45,296 nt of DNA from an uncultured Saprospiraceae bacterium (GTDB taxonomy: Bacteria; Bacteroidota; Bacteroidia; Chitinophagales; Saprospiraceae). Position numbers and translations under genes: made by a program. The DNA lies in the NCBI GenBank assembly GCA_937944245.1, contig CALDYY010000017.1, positions 1-45,296 on the forward strand, read 5' to 3'. Below, piece by piece: positions 25,443 through 35,124 of the stretch. The notes below the pieces were generated by a model, which did not search any database, was not told the origin of the DNA, and was given only the letters and a program-made list of their open reading frames with translations. The number at the start of each line of letters is the position of its first letter. Position 1 is the stretch's first letter.

Positions 25443-26606
25443 TTATGCTTTCCATCGTTCTTTTTGCACTTGATAACCGCCGAGTTGTTCTATTTGCTGG
25501 AATTGCTTCCATGCTTTTTCCGCTAATTTATCGGTTAGCTGTTCTATGTAGTAGCTCCCTGCTGCGGGGTCAATTACATGGTCAAAATGACTTTCCAGTT
25601 GCAGTAAATGCTGAACATTTCGAGCAATTCTTCTCGTAAAAGTCGTTCCTTCCATTTGTTCTTTACTATCAGCAGGCGCAATGTAAAGCCTATCCACTCC
25701 ACCAATCACTGCGGACATGGCTTGTGTGGTGGTACTTATCATGTTTTGGTATTTATCTTCCTGAAGTGTACTTTCTGCAATATGCGCTTCTAAGATATTG
25801 ATGGTTTCTACTTCGTAAGCCTCTTGTATGTTGTTCCAAAGTAACTTGAAAGCCCTTATTTTGGCAATGTTGAGGAAATAACTTTCACTTAATACTACTG
25901 AAAATTGTAAGGCATCTGTAAAATCTTCTGTAAAATAATGTAAATAAGCATTGGCTTTAGCAAGCATGGCAGCTATTTCTTGAATGGTATTTTCTTTTCC
26001 CTTATAAAATTCGTTACCATCAATAGGTAAAAAACTAAAATAAGGCAGTGCTTGCATGGCAAAACGCAGGAAAGATTCTACTTCTTTAAAATAAACCAAT
26101 TCGCCGATATTGAGAAAATCGTTCTTAATGCTGCCTTTTATTAGTGCTGGATTTTGTTGTTTTTGCGAAATAACTGCCAATAAATTCTCAACAAACTGAT
26201 GTGTGGAACTCAAGGAACAGTTTATTTCAAAGTGAGTAGAAATCCATTCTTGCTGGATACCATTCAGCAATTTAGCTAATTGGCTTTTATTGAGCACAAC
26301 TGGCAACTTGAAGCAAAGCGCATTCACGCCACCTTCAAGTGCTTGAAGGGCTTGTGCATGGGCAGCGTCAACATCTTTTACAAAAATAGTTTCACCAATT
26401 TCCCAAGTATTGCGATTTTTGTAATTCGTAATTGGTAAAGGCGGCGTGGTCAAATCCTCTGGATGTGCAAATGGGGAAATTATTAATCCAAGCCCTAATT
26501 TCCAATCTAAATCCGCTATGGCTTTACCTTTCAAGTCCTGCTTTACCTTATCGAGCCATTCTGCTTTAGTAACCGGAGAGAAGACATCAAATAGTTTTTT
26601 TTCCAT
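25443..26606 (-). CDS. mutA: Methylmalonyl-CoA mutase small (beta) subunit-like protein
   Basis: 387 residues. The opening FSPVTKAEWLDKVKQDLKGK is typical of the mutase small subunit, followed by a (beta/alpha)8-barrel with GVNALCFKLP and AVIGGVDRLYIAP and the late motif RIARNVQHLLQLESHFDHVID then DPAAGSYYIEQLT. It lacks the B12-binding domain (no DxHxxG), as expected for the small subunit, which is catalytically silent and pairs with a B12-binding large subunit not in this window. The mutase interconverts methylmalonyl-CoA and succinyl-CoA. It is shorter than many family members (about 450-620). It sits 22 bp before the biotin carboxylase gene and 18 bp after the carrier gene. Confidence 0.85.
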   Translation of the reverse strand: MEKKLFDVFSPVTKAEWLDKVKQDLKGKAIADLDWKLGLGLIISPFAHPEDLTTPPLPITNYKNRNTWEIGETIFVKDVDAAHAQALQALEGGVNALCFKLPVVLNKSQLAKLLNGIQQEWISTHFEINCSLSSTHQFVENLLAVISQKQQNPALIKGSIKNDFLNIGELVYFKEVESFLRFAMQALPYFSFLPIDGNEFYKGKENTIQEIAAMLAKANAYLHYFTEDFTDALQFSVVLSESYFLNIAKIRAFKLLWNNIQEAYEVETINILEAHIAESTLQEDKYQNMISTTTQAMSAVIGGVDRLYIAPADSKEQMEGTTFTRRIARNVQHLLQLESHFDHVIDPAAGSYYIEQLTDKLAEKAWKQFQQIEQLGGYQVQKERWKA

Positions 26607-26624
26607 TTTTTGTTGAACTAATGA

Positions 26625-27107
26625 TTATTCAAACTCAACCAGCAGTTGATTTTTTTCTACGGCTTGTCCTTTTTGAATATTAATTGTTTTTACGATACCT
26701 CCACCAAGTGCTTGCAGTGCATTTTCCATTTTCATAGCTTCCAATACTAATAGTATTGCTCCTTTTTCGACTGTTTGCCCAACTTCGATTGGAATATCTA
26801 ACACCAAGCCCGGCATAGGTGCTCTCACTTCTCTTACTTTTTGTGTATTTTCAGTGGTTAATCCCATTTGCTGTACCAACTGGTCATAAGCATCAGCAAT
26901 ATTGACACAGTATTTTGTGCCATTCACTTCTAGTTGCACTTGTTTGCCATTTAATTCAACAGCATTGATGACCACCTTGTAGGATTGGCGATCGTTTATT
27001 AAATGATAACTGTTAGGCGTTTCGTTTACCCAATCCAAGTGTTGTGCAGTAACTGCATCCAACTTAAATTCGGTGTTATTTACATTGACCATGAAGGGTT
27101 TTGACAT
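26625..27107 (-). CDS. Biotin carboxyl carrier protein (biotin/lipoyl attachment domain)
   Basis: 160 residues. The N-terminal half is a small beta-rich domain (FMVNVNNTEFKLDAVTAQHL). The C-terminal 75 residues are a biotinyl domain with APMPGLVLDIPIEVGQTVEKG and the biotin attachment sequence VLEAMKMENALQA, where the Lys of AMKM carries biotin. It is the first gene of the operon with the mutase small subunit and the biotin carboxylase, and should be the carrier for that carboxylase. The divergent gapA gene starts 195 bp away. Confidence 0.93.
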   Translation of the reverse strand: MSKPFMVNVNNTEFKLDAVTAQHLDWVNETPNSYHLINDRQSYKVVINAVELNGKQVQLEVNGTKYCVNIADAYDQLVQQMGLTTENTQKVREVRAPMPGLVLDIPIEVGQTVEKGAILLVLEAMKMENALQALGGGIVKTINIQKGQAVEKNQLLVEFE

Positions 27108-27302
27108 AGTTGTTGTGTTTTTTCGGCTTAAAAATAGTAAAATTTTAAAGTAAGTAATTTATATAATTTACAGATAATACGAATCCTTTGCATAAAAATT
27201 AAAACTGACTTAACATGAGTTCATGGAACATTGACTATAAATTCGTTAAAAATTCCAATATTTGCACTATTGTTGAATTATAAAAACAAAACAAACTAAA
27301 TT

Positions 27303-28304
27303 ATGGCTAAAAGAATCGCAATTAATGGTTTTGGTCGCATCGGAAGATTAACTTTTCGCAATCTAATGGAGATGGACGATGTAGAAGTAGTGGCTATCAA
27401 CGACTTAACAGATAATGCTGTTTTAGCGCATTTGCTTAAATATGATACTGCTCACGGCAGATTTAACGGAACAGTTACTGCCACAGCGGACAAACTTATT
27501 GTTAACGGCAAAGAAATTATTGCCACAGCAGAAAGAGACCCATCTAAATTGCCTTGGGCGGAAAATAATATTGATGTAGTATTGGAATGTACTGGACGTT
27601 TCACAAAGCGATCAGAGATGCAAATGCATATTGATGCAGGCGCAAAAAAAGTAGTGCTTTCCGCACCATCAAAAGGTTCTGGGCATGTACCAACAGTAGT
27701 ATTAGGCGTGAATAATCATGGCATTACATCAGAAGAGACCATTTACTCTAACGCTTCTTGCACAACAAACTGTTTAGCACCTTTAGTAAAAGTTATTGAA
27801 GATAACTGGGGTATTGTTGTAGGCTCAATGACAACTATCCACGCTTACACCGCTGACCAAAACTTGCAAGATGCACCGCATAGCGATTTGCGTCGTGCAA
27901 GAGCTGCTGCTCAAAATATTGTACCAACTTCCACAGGTGCAGCTTCCGCAACAGGAGAAGTAATTCCATCTTTTATCGGTAAAGTTTCTGCTATTGCTAT
28001 CCGCGTTCCAGTTATTACTGGCTCTATGGTGGAATTGAATGTTGTAGTAGAAAAAGTACCTACAAAAGCGGAAATTAATGCTACTTTCAAAAAATATGCA
28101 GAAGGTGAAATGAGAGGTATCTTAGAATATTCTGAAGACCCATTGGTTTCTTCTGACATCATTGGCAGCAAATATTCCTCTATTTTTGATTCAAAAATGA
28201 CGGATGTAAATGGCAATATGATTAAAGTAGTCAGTTGGTATGACAACGAAGCGGGCTACTCTGCACGTTTAGCAGAATTGACACAAAAAATTGCGTTTGC
28301 TTAG
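27303..28304 (+). CDS. gap: Glyceraldehyde-3-phosphate dehydrogenase, type I
   Basis: 333 residues. A glycolytic enzyme that oxidises glyceraldehyde-3-phosphate with NAD and phosphate. The Rossmann loop is INGFGRIGRLTFRNL, with the acidic residue in AINDLTD favouring NAD over NADP. The catalytic cysteine lies in SNASCTTNCLAP, and the C-terminal WYDNEAGYSARL is standard. It is followed by pgk after 80 bp with a hairpin in between. Confidence 0.97.
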   Translation: MAKRIAINGFGRIGRLTFRNLMEMDDVEVVAINDLTDNAVLAHLLKYDTAHGRFNGTVTATADKLIVNGKEIIATAERDPSKLPWAENNIDVVLECTGRFTKRSEMQMHIDAGAKKVVLSAPSKGSGHVPTVVLGVNNHGITSEETIYSNASCTTNCLAPLVKVIEDNWGIVVGSMTTIHAYTADQNLQDAPHSDLRRARAAAQNIVPTSTGAASATGEVIPSFIGKVSAIAIRVPVITGSMVELNVVVEKVPTKAEINATFKKYAEGEMRGILEYSEDPLVSSDIIGSKYSSIFDSKMTDVNGNMIKVVSWYDNEAGYSARLAELTQKIAFA

Positions 28305-28318
28305 TCTTAGTTAATTTT

Positions 28319-28352
28319 AAATTACTGATGTTCATTTGAGCATCAGTAATTT
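28319..28352 (+). terminator. Hairpin between gap and pgk
   Basis: AAATTACTGATG (28319-28330) and CATCAGTAATTT (28341-28352) form a perfect 12-bp stem with a 10-nt loop. It sits 14 bp after the gap stop and 32 bp before pgk. There is only a short T-run, so it may be a partial terminator, attenuator or mRNA stability element. Confidence 0.55.
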
Positions 28353-28384
28353 GTCTGCTCACCAATCAATTAAAATCTTCTACC

Positions 28385-29599
28385 ATGAAAATTAATTCAA
28401 TCAACTTCAACGGCAAAAAAGCATTGGTTCGCGTGGATTTCAATGTGCCTTTGGATGACAATTATAATGTAACAGATGATAACCGCATTAAAGCGGCAGT
28501 GCCTACCATCGAACATATTTTGAACAACGGCGGTGCTGCCATTTTGGTGTCGCATTTAGGTCGTCCTGAAAAAAAATTATTGCCCGATGGCTCGATGAAC
28601 AAAGAACGATTCACGCTGGAACACGTAGTGGATACTTTGCGCCAAAATCTACCTGGTCGCGTAGTAAAATTCATCAATGCCATTACTGGACCAGCCGTAC
28701 AAGATGCAGCAAACAAGTTGCAACCTGGCGAGGTACTCTTACTTGAAAATACAAGATTCGATAAAGGTGAGAAAAAAGGCGATGAAACCTTTGCTCAAGC
28801 CTTGGCAGCATTGGCTGATGTTTACATCAACGATGCTTTTGGCTCTGCCCACAGAGAACATGCCTCCACAGCAACAGTAACAAAATTCTTTACTCCTGAG
28901 AATCGTGCCTTTGGCTTTCTAATGGAAAACGAAATCATCAATGCGACTAAAGCATTGAACAGTGATACTCGTCCAATTACTGCCATTACAGGAGGAGCTA
29001 AGGTTTCCGATAAACTCTTATTGCTCGAAAATCTACTAAACCGCGTGGATAATTTAATTATCGGAGGTGGTATGTCTTATACTTTTTCAAAAGCGCAAGG
29101 TGGAAAAATAGGCAATTCTATTTGCGAAGATGACAAAATGGAATTAGCATTGGATTTGCTCAAAAAAGCAGCAGCAAAAGGAGTGAACGTCATTTTACCA
29201 TTGGATACGAAAATTGCAGATGGTTTTTCCAATGATGCCAATACCAAGTTCGTGGAGGCAGGTCAAATTCCTGACAACTGGGAAGGTCTAGATATTGGAC
29301 CCAAAACGATTGACCTTTTTGGCAAAGTGCTTCTGGAATCAAAAACGATTCTTTGGAACGGACCAGTGGGCGTTTTTGAATTTGAAAATTTCGCCGCAGG
29401 TACACGCGCTATTGCTGAGTATGTAGCTAAAGCGACTGAACTAGGGGCTTTTTCGCTTATTGGCGGTGGTGATTCCGTAGCCGCTGTAAAACAAATGGGT
29501 TTGCTGGATAAAGTTAGCTTTGCTTCCACAGGTGGTGGTGCTATGCTCGAATTTTTAGAAGGAAAAGAATTGCCAGGTATAAAAGCAATGGAGGCTTAG
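28385..29599 (+). CDS. pgk: Phosphoglycerate kinase
   Basis: 404 residues. It transfers the high-energy phosphate of 1,3-bisphosphoglycerate to ADP. Characteristic segments are KKALVRVDFNVPLDDNYNVT, ILVSHLGRPEKK, LLLENTRFDKGEKKGDE, DVYINDAFGSAHREHASTA, GGAKVSDKLLLLENLL, TILWNGPVGVFEFENF and the nucleotide site SLIGGGDSVAAVKQMG. The order gap-pgk is a common glycolytic arrangement; the hairpin between them may set their relative expression. Confidence 0.98.
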   Translation: MKINSINFNGKKALVRVDFNVPLDDNYNVTDDNRIKAAVPTIEHILNNGGAAILVSHLGRPEKKLLPDGSMNKERFTLEHVVDTLRQNLPGRVVKFINAITGPAVQDAANKLQPGEVLLLENTRFDKGEKKGDETFAQALAALADVYINDAFGSAHREHASTATVTKFFTPENRAFGFLMENEIINATKALNSDTRPITAITGGAKVSDKLLLLENLLNRVDNLIIGGGMSYTFSKAQGGKIGNSICEDDKMELALDLLKKAAAKGVNVILPLDTKIADGFSNDANTKFVEAGQIPDNWEGLDIGPKTIDLFGKVLLESKTILWNGPVGVFEFENFAAGTRAIAEYVAKATELGAFSLIGGGDSVAAVKQMGLLDKVSFASTGGGAMLEFLEGKELPGIKAMEA

Positions 29600-29614
29600 T
29601 CTTTTTACAAAATA

Positions 29615-29650
29615 GCAGGGAGGAAAAGCCACAAAACGCATCCTCCTTGC
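29615..29650. terminator. Possible terminator stem between pgk and SDR gene
   Basis: GCAGGGAGGA (29615-29624) pairs with TCCTCCTTGC (29641-29650) through nine Watson-Crick pairs and one G-U. It lies between convergent stops at 29599 and 29668. There is no strong T-run. Confidence 0.4.
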
Positions 29651-29667
29651 AAACACTGGAATATACC

Positions 29668-30459
29668 TCAAGTAACTTTTACCCTACTAATGATATTGGC
29701 TAAAAGTCTTGGGAAAAAACGTTTAAGGTAAATTGCTAGTATCTCTGTTCGACCAATGTAAATTTCGTGCTTTCCTCTTGCGATACCTAGAAGTGCTTTT
29801 CGAGCAAAGACTTCAGGGGATAAGCCTTTTTCTTGCTTATTGTCCATTTTATTTTGAGGGCTTCCGTCGCCTGTTAGTGCATTAATGGAAATATTTGTCC
29901 TTATGTAGCCTGGCAAGATTAAAGTCACTTTAACACCATCCTTCACACTTTCTGCCCGCAAGGAATCGTAAAAGCCATGTAGTGCATGCTTTGAAGCGGC
30001 ATAAGTGGAGCGCAAGGGCGAACCAATTTTTCCCACTACACTACTAACCGCAACAATGTGCCCTGACTGTTGCTTTAAAAAGTAAGGCAACACTGCTTTA
30101 GTAAGCCCAATAGCACCGAAATAATTGATTTCCATTATTTTGCGATCAACTGCTAGTGGAGTTTCTTTTGCCAAGCCTCGTTGAGAAATGCCTGCATTGT
30201 TCACTAAAATATCTATTGTACCCGTTTGTGCAATAACTTTTTGAGTAACTTCCTCAAAAACAGTAGATTGCGCCATATCCAATACTTGAACTATCACTTT
30301 TGATTCAGGATTACAATTTGCTTGCACGCGCTTGAGTTCTGCTTCATTCCTACTAGAAAGAATCAGATTTGCTCCTTCCTGTGCAAAAGCATAGGCTAAT
30401 GCTTCCCCTAGACCAGTGGACGCCCCCGTTATCCAAACCCATTTATTGCTGAAATTCAT
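29668..30459 (-). CDS. SDR family oxidoreductase
   Basis: 263 residues from the ATG at 30459 (MNFSNKWVWITGASTGLGEA). A longer frame to 30552 overlaps the end of rtcB and reads as non-homologous sequence, so it was rejected. The classical short-chain dehydrogenase marks are the cofactor loop TGASTGLG, NNAGIS, the catalytic serine in VAVSSVVGKIG and the YAASK dyad. The C-terminal hydrophobic/basic tail (LKRFFPRLLANIISRVKV) suggests membrane association, as in the DHRS7-like subgroup. The substrate is unknown. It starts 35 bp after rtcB and is probably in its transcript. Confidence 0.9.
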   Translation of the reverse strand: MNFSNKWVWITGASTGLGEALAYAFAQEGANLILSSRNEAELKRVQANCNPESKVIVQVLDMAQSTVFEEVTQKVIAQTGTIDILVNNAGISQRGLAKETPLAVDRKIMEINYFGAIGLTKAVLPYFLKQQSGHIVAVSSVVGKIGSPLRSTYAASKHALHGFYDSLRAESVKDGVKVTLILPGYIRTNISINALTGDGSPQNKMDNKQEKGLSPEVFARKALLGIARGKHEIYIGRTEILAIYLKRFFPRLLANIISRVKVT

Positions 30460-30494
30460 TTTTTTTCTTGACAAGATAAAAAATCTTACTATTT

Positions 30495-31883
<1,389 letters not shown>

Positions 31884-31897
31884 CTAACAATGAAATA

Positions 31898-31931
31898 TGC
31901 AAGTTGAGTTCCAGACGTTACTCAACTTGCA
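31898..31931 (-). terminator. Terminator hairpin after the TIM-barrel isomerase gene
   Basis: TGCAAGTTGAGT (31898-31909) and ACTCAACTTGCA (31920-31931) form a perfect 12-bp stem with a 10-nt loop, 8 bp past the stop codon of the minus-strand isomerase gene and just upstream of rtcB. Confidence 0.65.
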
Positions 31932-31939
31932 CAAAAAAA

Positions 31940-32827
31940 CTAAACATCACAAATTAAAACACCTTCTTTGAGCGCTGCCAATTTATCTTCATAAGTAGGT
32001 ACAAACTCCTGAGCCACATAGCCTTTGTAGCCTGTTTCTAAAATAGCTTTCATAATGGCAGGGTAATTTAATTCTTGATTCATGTTAATTTCATTTCTTC
32101 CCGGTACACCACCTGTATGATAATGCCCCATATAATCTTTATATTTTCTAATCGTCGCTATAATATCGCCTTCCATCACTTGCATATGGTAAATATCATA
32201 CAGTAATTTAAAATGAGAAGAGCCGATTTTATCCACCAGTTTTACCCCCCACTCTGTGTGGTCGCAATGATAATCAGGATGATTGACTTTGCTATTTAGA
32301 AGCTCCATCACTACCATTATATTTTTCTGCTCGGCGTATTTTACAATTTTGTCCAGTCCGATAGCGCAATTTTCAATGCCTTCAATATCTGTTTTATCTT
32401 TTTTATTTCCTGAAAAAACAATAATAGTTGGCACACCATTATCTGCTGCTTTATCAATCAAATCAATATAAGGCTGATATAACTTTTCGTGGAATTTTTT
32501 GTCATTAAAACCATCGGTAAGACTTGCCTGCGGAACTGTACCTAATGCACAGGTCAATCCGTGTTTCTGTAATATTGCCCAGTCATCGGGAGTAGTAATT
32601 TCAACGGAAGGAATACCAATTTCTTTTACGCCTTCGCAAAAAGCATTCCACTCAATACTGCCATAACACCAACGGCAAACGGAGTGGTTAACGTTACCTT
32701 TTAGCTTATCAACTTTCATAGTTTCTAACGTTTTAGACGCTTCAGTTGAGCATTTCGTAATGGGCGCAAGGGAAACAGCACCTATGCCCAAAGCCGCGTT
32801 TTTGATAATTTCTCTTCTATTCATCAT
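31940..32827 (-). CDS. Exported TIM-barrel protein, hydroxypyruvate isomerase/xylose isomerase-like
   Basis: About 295 residues from the ATG at 32827 (MMNRREIIKNAALGIGAVSL). This start exposes a twin-arginine-like signal (NRREIIK) followed by a hydrophobic stretch. The mature part has the AP-endonuclease-2/xylose isomerase barrel pattern: IPSVEITTPDDW, TIIVFSGNKKD, VVMELLNSKVNHPDYHCDHT, LLYDIYHMQVMEGD, MGHYHTGGVPGRNEI and GYVAQEFVPT; E, D, H and E residues in these segments are the expected metal ligands and acid/base pair. Hydroxypyruvate isomerase is the closest recalled relative, but the export signal suggests a sugar-related function in the envelope. Substrate uncertain. Confidence 0.82.
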   Translation of the reverse strand: MMNRREIIKNAALGIGAVSLAPITKCSTEASKTLETMKVDKLKGNVNHSVCRWCYGSIEWNAFCEGVKEIGIPSVEITTPDDWAILQKHGLTCALGTVPQASLTDGFNDKKFHEKLYQPYIDLIDKAADNGVPTIIVFSGNKKDKTDIEGIENCAIGLDKIVKYAEQKNIMVVMELLNSKVNHPDYHCDHTEWGVKLVDKIGSSHFKLLYDIYHMQVMEGDIIATIRKYKDYMGHYHTGGVPGRNEINMNQELNYPAIMKAILETGYKGYVAQEFVPTYEDKLAALKEGVLICDV

Positions 32828-32894
32828 TGATTCTTGTTTTGTGAATATAAAATTAAAAAAAATTATGAATGAACCCAACTACTTTAATCCTTAT

Positions 32895-32902
32895 TATCTT
32901 TG
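32895..32902 (+). promoter_or_regulatory. Probable -7 element for the TlpA-type gene
   Basis: TATCTTTG matches TAnnTTTG exactly, about 94 bp before the ATG at 32996. The -33 TTG is not clear. Any start near 32900 would lie inside this element, which supports the ATG at 32996. Confidence 0.45.
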
Positions 32903-32903
32903 A

Positions 32904-32951
32904 GGCTGTTTTACAGCCATGCAATAAAATGTCGTTTTTTCGTTTTATTGC
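32904..32951 (+). other. Two consecutive leader hairpins before the TlpA-type gene
   Basis: GGCTGT-TTT-ACAGCC (32904-32918) is a tight 6-bp hairpin. It is followed by GCAATAAAA (32921-32929) pairing with TTTTATTGC (32943-32951), a 9-bp stem with a 13-nt loop containing a T6 run. Both lie in the presumed 5' untranslated region. Confidence 0.45.
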
Positions 32952-32995
32952 TTGACTTTAGAGTTGTTTTTTTGTTTACTCAATTTCTATTTACA

Positions 32996-34348
32996 ATGCA
33001 AAAAATACTACTTGCCTTTTTGTTCAGCGCTACCTACTTGCATGCACAAGTTAGCCTAGTCTATCAAATGCCAAATTGCGACGACATTCAAAATGCTTTT
33101 ATCTTTGAATTTAATGGCTTCGATTTCAAGCAAATAGCTATCATCGAACGCAAAGACTCTATTCGTTTAGTAGCTACCCTACCCTCTAGCGAACCTCGAT
33201 TTTATTACATTGGAAAAACCAAAGAAAATTTGCTTCCGCTTATTTTAGGAACAGAAAAGGAAGTGGTCGTTCGTTCAGAATGCAACGATTTTCGTCAGAT
33301 TCAAATACTTTCCTCTGATTTGAATAAAGGATATGATGAAGTACGTGGTGGACTTAATCAAATTGGCGCACAGATGTCGAACTTGATTCGGCAGTATCGT
33401 TCATCGCTCAATGATTCAATGAAATTGCAAGCTGTTATTGAAGGATTTGCCAAATTGGACGAAAAAAGATTGGCGCTACTAAACGAGGCTAAAGAAAAAC
33501 ATCCCTACTTAGGTGAGGTAGTTGCATTCAATACTTACTTGTCATACCACAATAATGGCAAGGGCTACGCCACAGAGCAAGAATACTACATGAATGAATT
33601 TTTTCGGTTTGTAGATTGGAAAAAGACAGATTATAATTATTTGGCTTGGGTATATGAGAGCGTGCGCTCCTACACAAGCACAATCAGTATGTTCCAGATG
33701 CCTGACTTGACACACAAAGCTGTTTTAGAAAATATTTTAACGGATATTCCTGCTGATTCACGCACTTTTCAGTTGGCACTTTCGGGTATAATCACCTCTT
33801 TAAAAACCAGCAATCACCCGAATTTTATTCATTTTTCAGAATTATTCATTGAGAAATACAAAACAAAAGACCCTAACTTAGTGAAGCCGCTTGAGCAACA
33901 AATGGCATCTTCCCGTTCTTTCATTATTGGTGCTGAAGCCCCTAATTTTGGGCAGCAAACTCCAGATGGCAATACCTTGGAACTTGCTGATTTAAAAGGG
34001 CAAGTGGTGCTCATTGATTTCTGGGCAAGTTGGTGCGGTCCTTGTCGCCAAGAAAATCCAAACGTGGTAAGAATGTACAAAAAATACAAAGACAAGGGTT
34101 TTGAAATTTTAGGCGTAAGTTTGGATAGAACCAAAGATGCTTGGCTGCGTGCCATTCAAGCGGATAACTTAACTTGGCATCATGTGAGCGACTTGAAAGG
34201 TTGGACGAATGAAGTAGCGCAACTTTATGGCGTAACTTCTATTCCACACACGGTTTTAGTGGATGCAGAAGGAAAGGTTATCGCTAGAAACTTGCGAGGT
34301 GCTGCTTTGGAGGAAAAACTAGAATCTATTTTTGGTAAAGCGAATTAG
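32996..34348 (+). CDS. TlpA-type thioredoxin-domain protein, periplasmic
   Basis: 450 residues from ATG 32996, where the signal peptide MQKILLAFLFSATYLHAQ begins. The first 300 residues include a DUF4369-like beta-rich start (YQMPNCDDIQNAFIFEF) and a helical middle. The C-terminal 140 residues are a thioredoxin fold (APNFGQQTPDGNTLELADLK, then VVLIDFWASWCGPCRQENP) with active-site Cys347 and Cys350, and the cis-proline segment TSIPHTVLVD. Such Bacteroidota proteins are exported disulfide reductases, linked to cytochrome c maturation or thiol homeostasis. It converges with tmk over a 13-bp hairpin. Confidence 0.9.
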   Translation: MQKILLAFLFSATYLHAQVSLVYQMPNCDDIQNAFIFEFNGFDFKQIAIIERKDSIRLVATLPSSEPRFYYIGKTKENLLPLILGTEKEVVVRSECNDFRQIQILSSDLNKGYDEVRGGLNQIGAQMSNLIRQYRSSLNDSMKLQAVIEGFAKLDEKRLALLNEAKEKHPYLGEVVAFNTYLSYHNNGKGYATEQEYYMNEFFRFVDWKKTDYNYLAWVYESVRSYTSTISMFQMPDLTHKAVLENILTDIPADSRTFQLALSGIITSLKTSNHPNFIHFSELFIEKYKTKDPNLVKPLEQQMASSRSFIIGAEAPNFGQQTPDGNTLELADLKGQVVLIDFWASWCGPCRQENPNVVRMYKKYKDKGFEILGVSLDRTKDAWLRAIQADNLTWHHVSDLKGWTNEVAQLYGVTSIPHTVLVDAEGKVIARNLRGAALEEKLESIFGKAN

Positions 34349-34361
34349 CATATTTTGTTTC

Positions 34362-34402
34362 TGAGTTAGAAAAGCAGTTTCTAAAATTACTTTTCTAACT
34401 CA
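34362..34402. terminator. Bidirectional terminator hairpin, TlpA-type gene / tmk
   Basis: TGAGTTAGAAAAG (34362-34374) and CTTTTCTAACTCA (34390-34402) form a perfect 13-bp stem. The right arm is inside the last codons of tmk (stop at 34387-34389). Confidence 0.65.
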
Positions 34403-35031
34403 ATTCTTATTTCTAGTATTTTATTTACTTCTTTACTTATTTGTTGAAATAGTTTTTCTTCTGGCTGTGTAGCGTCCAAAATGACAATATTTTCTGTTGA
34501 TTTAACAGCGCCGATAGCTTTGTAGTAGTTGCTACGCACTTGAGTGAGGCGGTCTTTTGTTTCGTAAAGGTCAAAAAAAGCTCTTGTCTTTCGGATGCGC
34601 TCTAGGCTAACTTCAGGAGAAATATCCAAAAAGAAAATAATATCGGGACGCATCAATTTGGAACATTCACTATTAGCAGCAATCACCCAATCCATTGGTA
34701 CATAAGCACTATGGTAGGCATAAGAAGACAGATAATAGCGGTCAGAAATAACCAATTTTCCTGCCTTTTGAGCTTGTAACATTCCATTGACAGGATTTTG
34801 TATGTGGTCAAGGCGGTCTGCCAAGAAAAGCGCAGCCATAGTGCGTTCATCGAGTTGCAGTCGCTTATTGAGTACGTTTCTAATCAAGCTGCCGATTGGT
34901 CCGTCCGTAGGTTCTTTAGTCAGATAAAATGATATATTTTGTTGCTGTAAGTGCTGTTCTAGTTTTTTGAGTTGTGTGGTTTTTCCAGCGCCATCTATGC
35001 CTTCAAAAACGATAAACTTTCCTTGTTGCAT
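34387..35031 (-). CDS. tmk: Thymidylate kinase
   Basis: 214 residues. It phosphorylates dTMP to dTDP. The P-loop is FEGIDGAGKTTQLKKLE, the DRY-type motif is ISDRYYLSSYAYHSAY, and EPTDGPIGSLIRNVL matches the substrate-binding region; the lid region is RIRKTRAFFDLYETKDRL. The start at ATG 35031 gives the standard N-terminus (MQQGKFIVFEGIDG). The stop codon region doubles as one arm of the shared terminator hairpin with the TlpA-type gene. The MlaF-like gene lies 93 bp upstream on the same strand. Confidence 0.96.
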   Translation of the reverse strand: MQQGKFIVFEGIDGAGKTTQLKKLEQHLQQQNISFYLTKEPTDGPIGSLIRNVLNKRLQLDERTMAALFLADRLDHIQNPVNGMLQAQKAGKLVISDRYYLSSYAYHSAYVPMDWVIAANSECSKLMRPDIIFFLDISPEVSLERIRKTRAFFDLYETKDRLTQVRSNYYKAIGAVKSTENIVILDATQPEEKLFQQISKEVNKILEIRIELEK

Positions 35032-35124
35032 TGTTTTTTTGTTGAAGTAAAAAATAGTTGGTCAAATTGCATAGTGTCATACAATTTGTTTACGCTAATT
35101 TATCTAAATTTCAGCTACCACACC

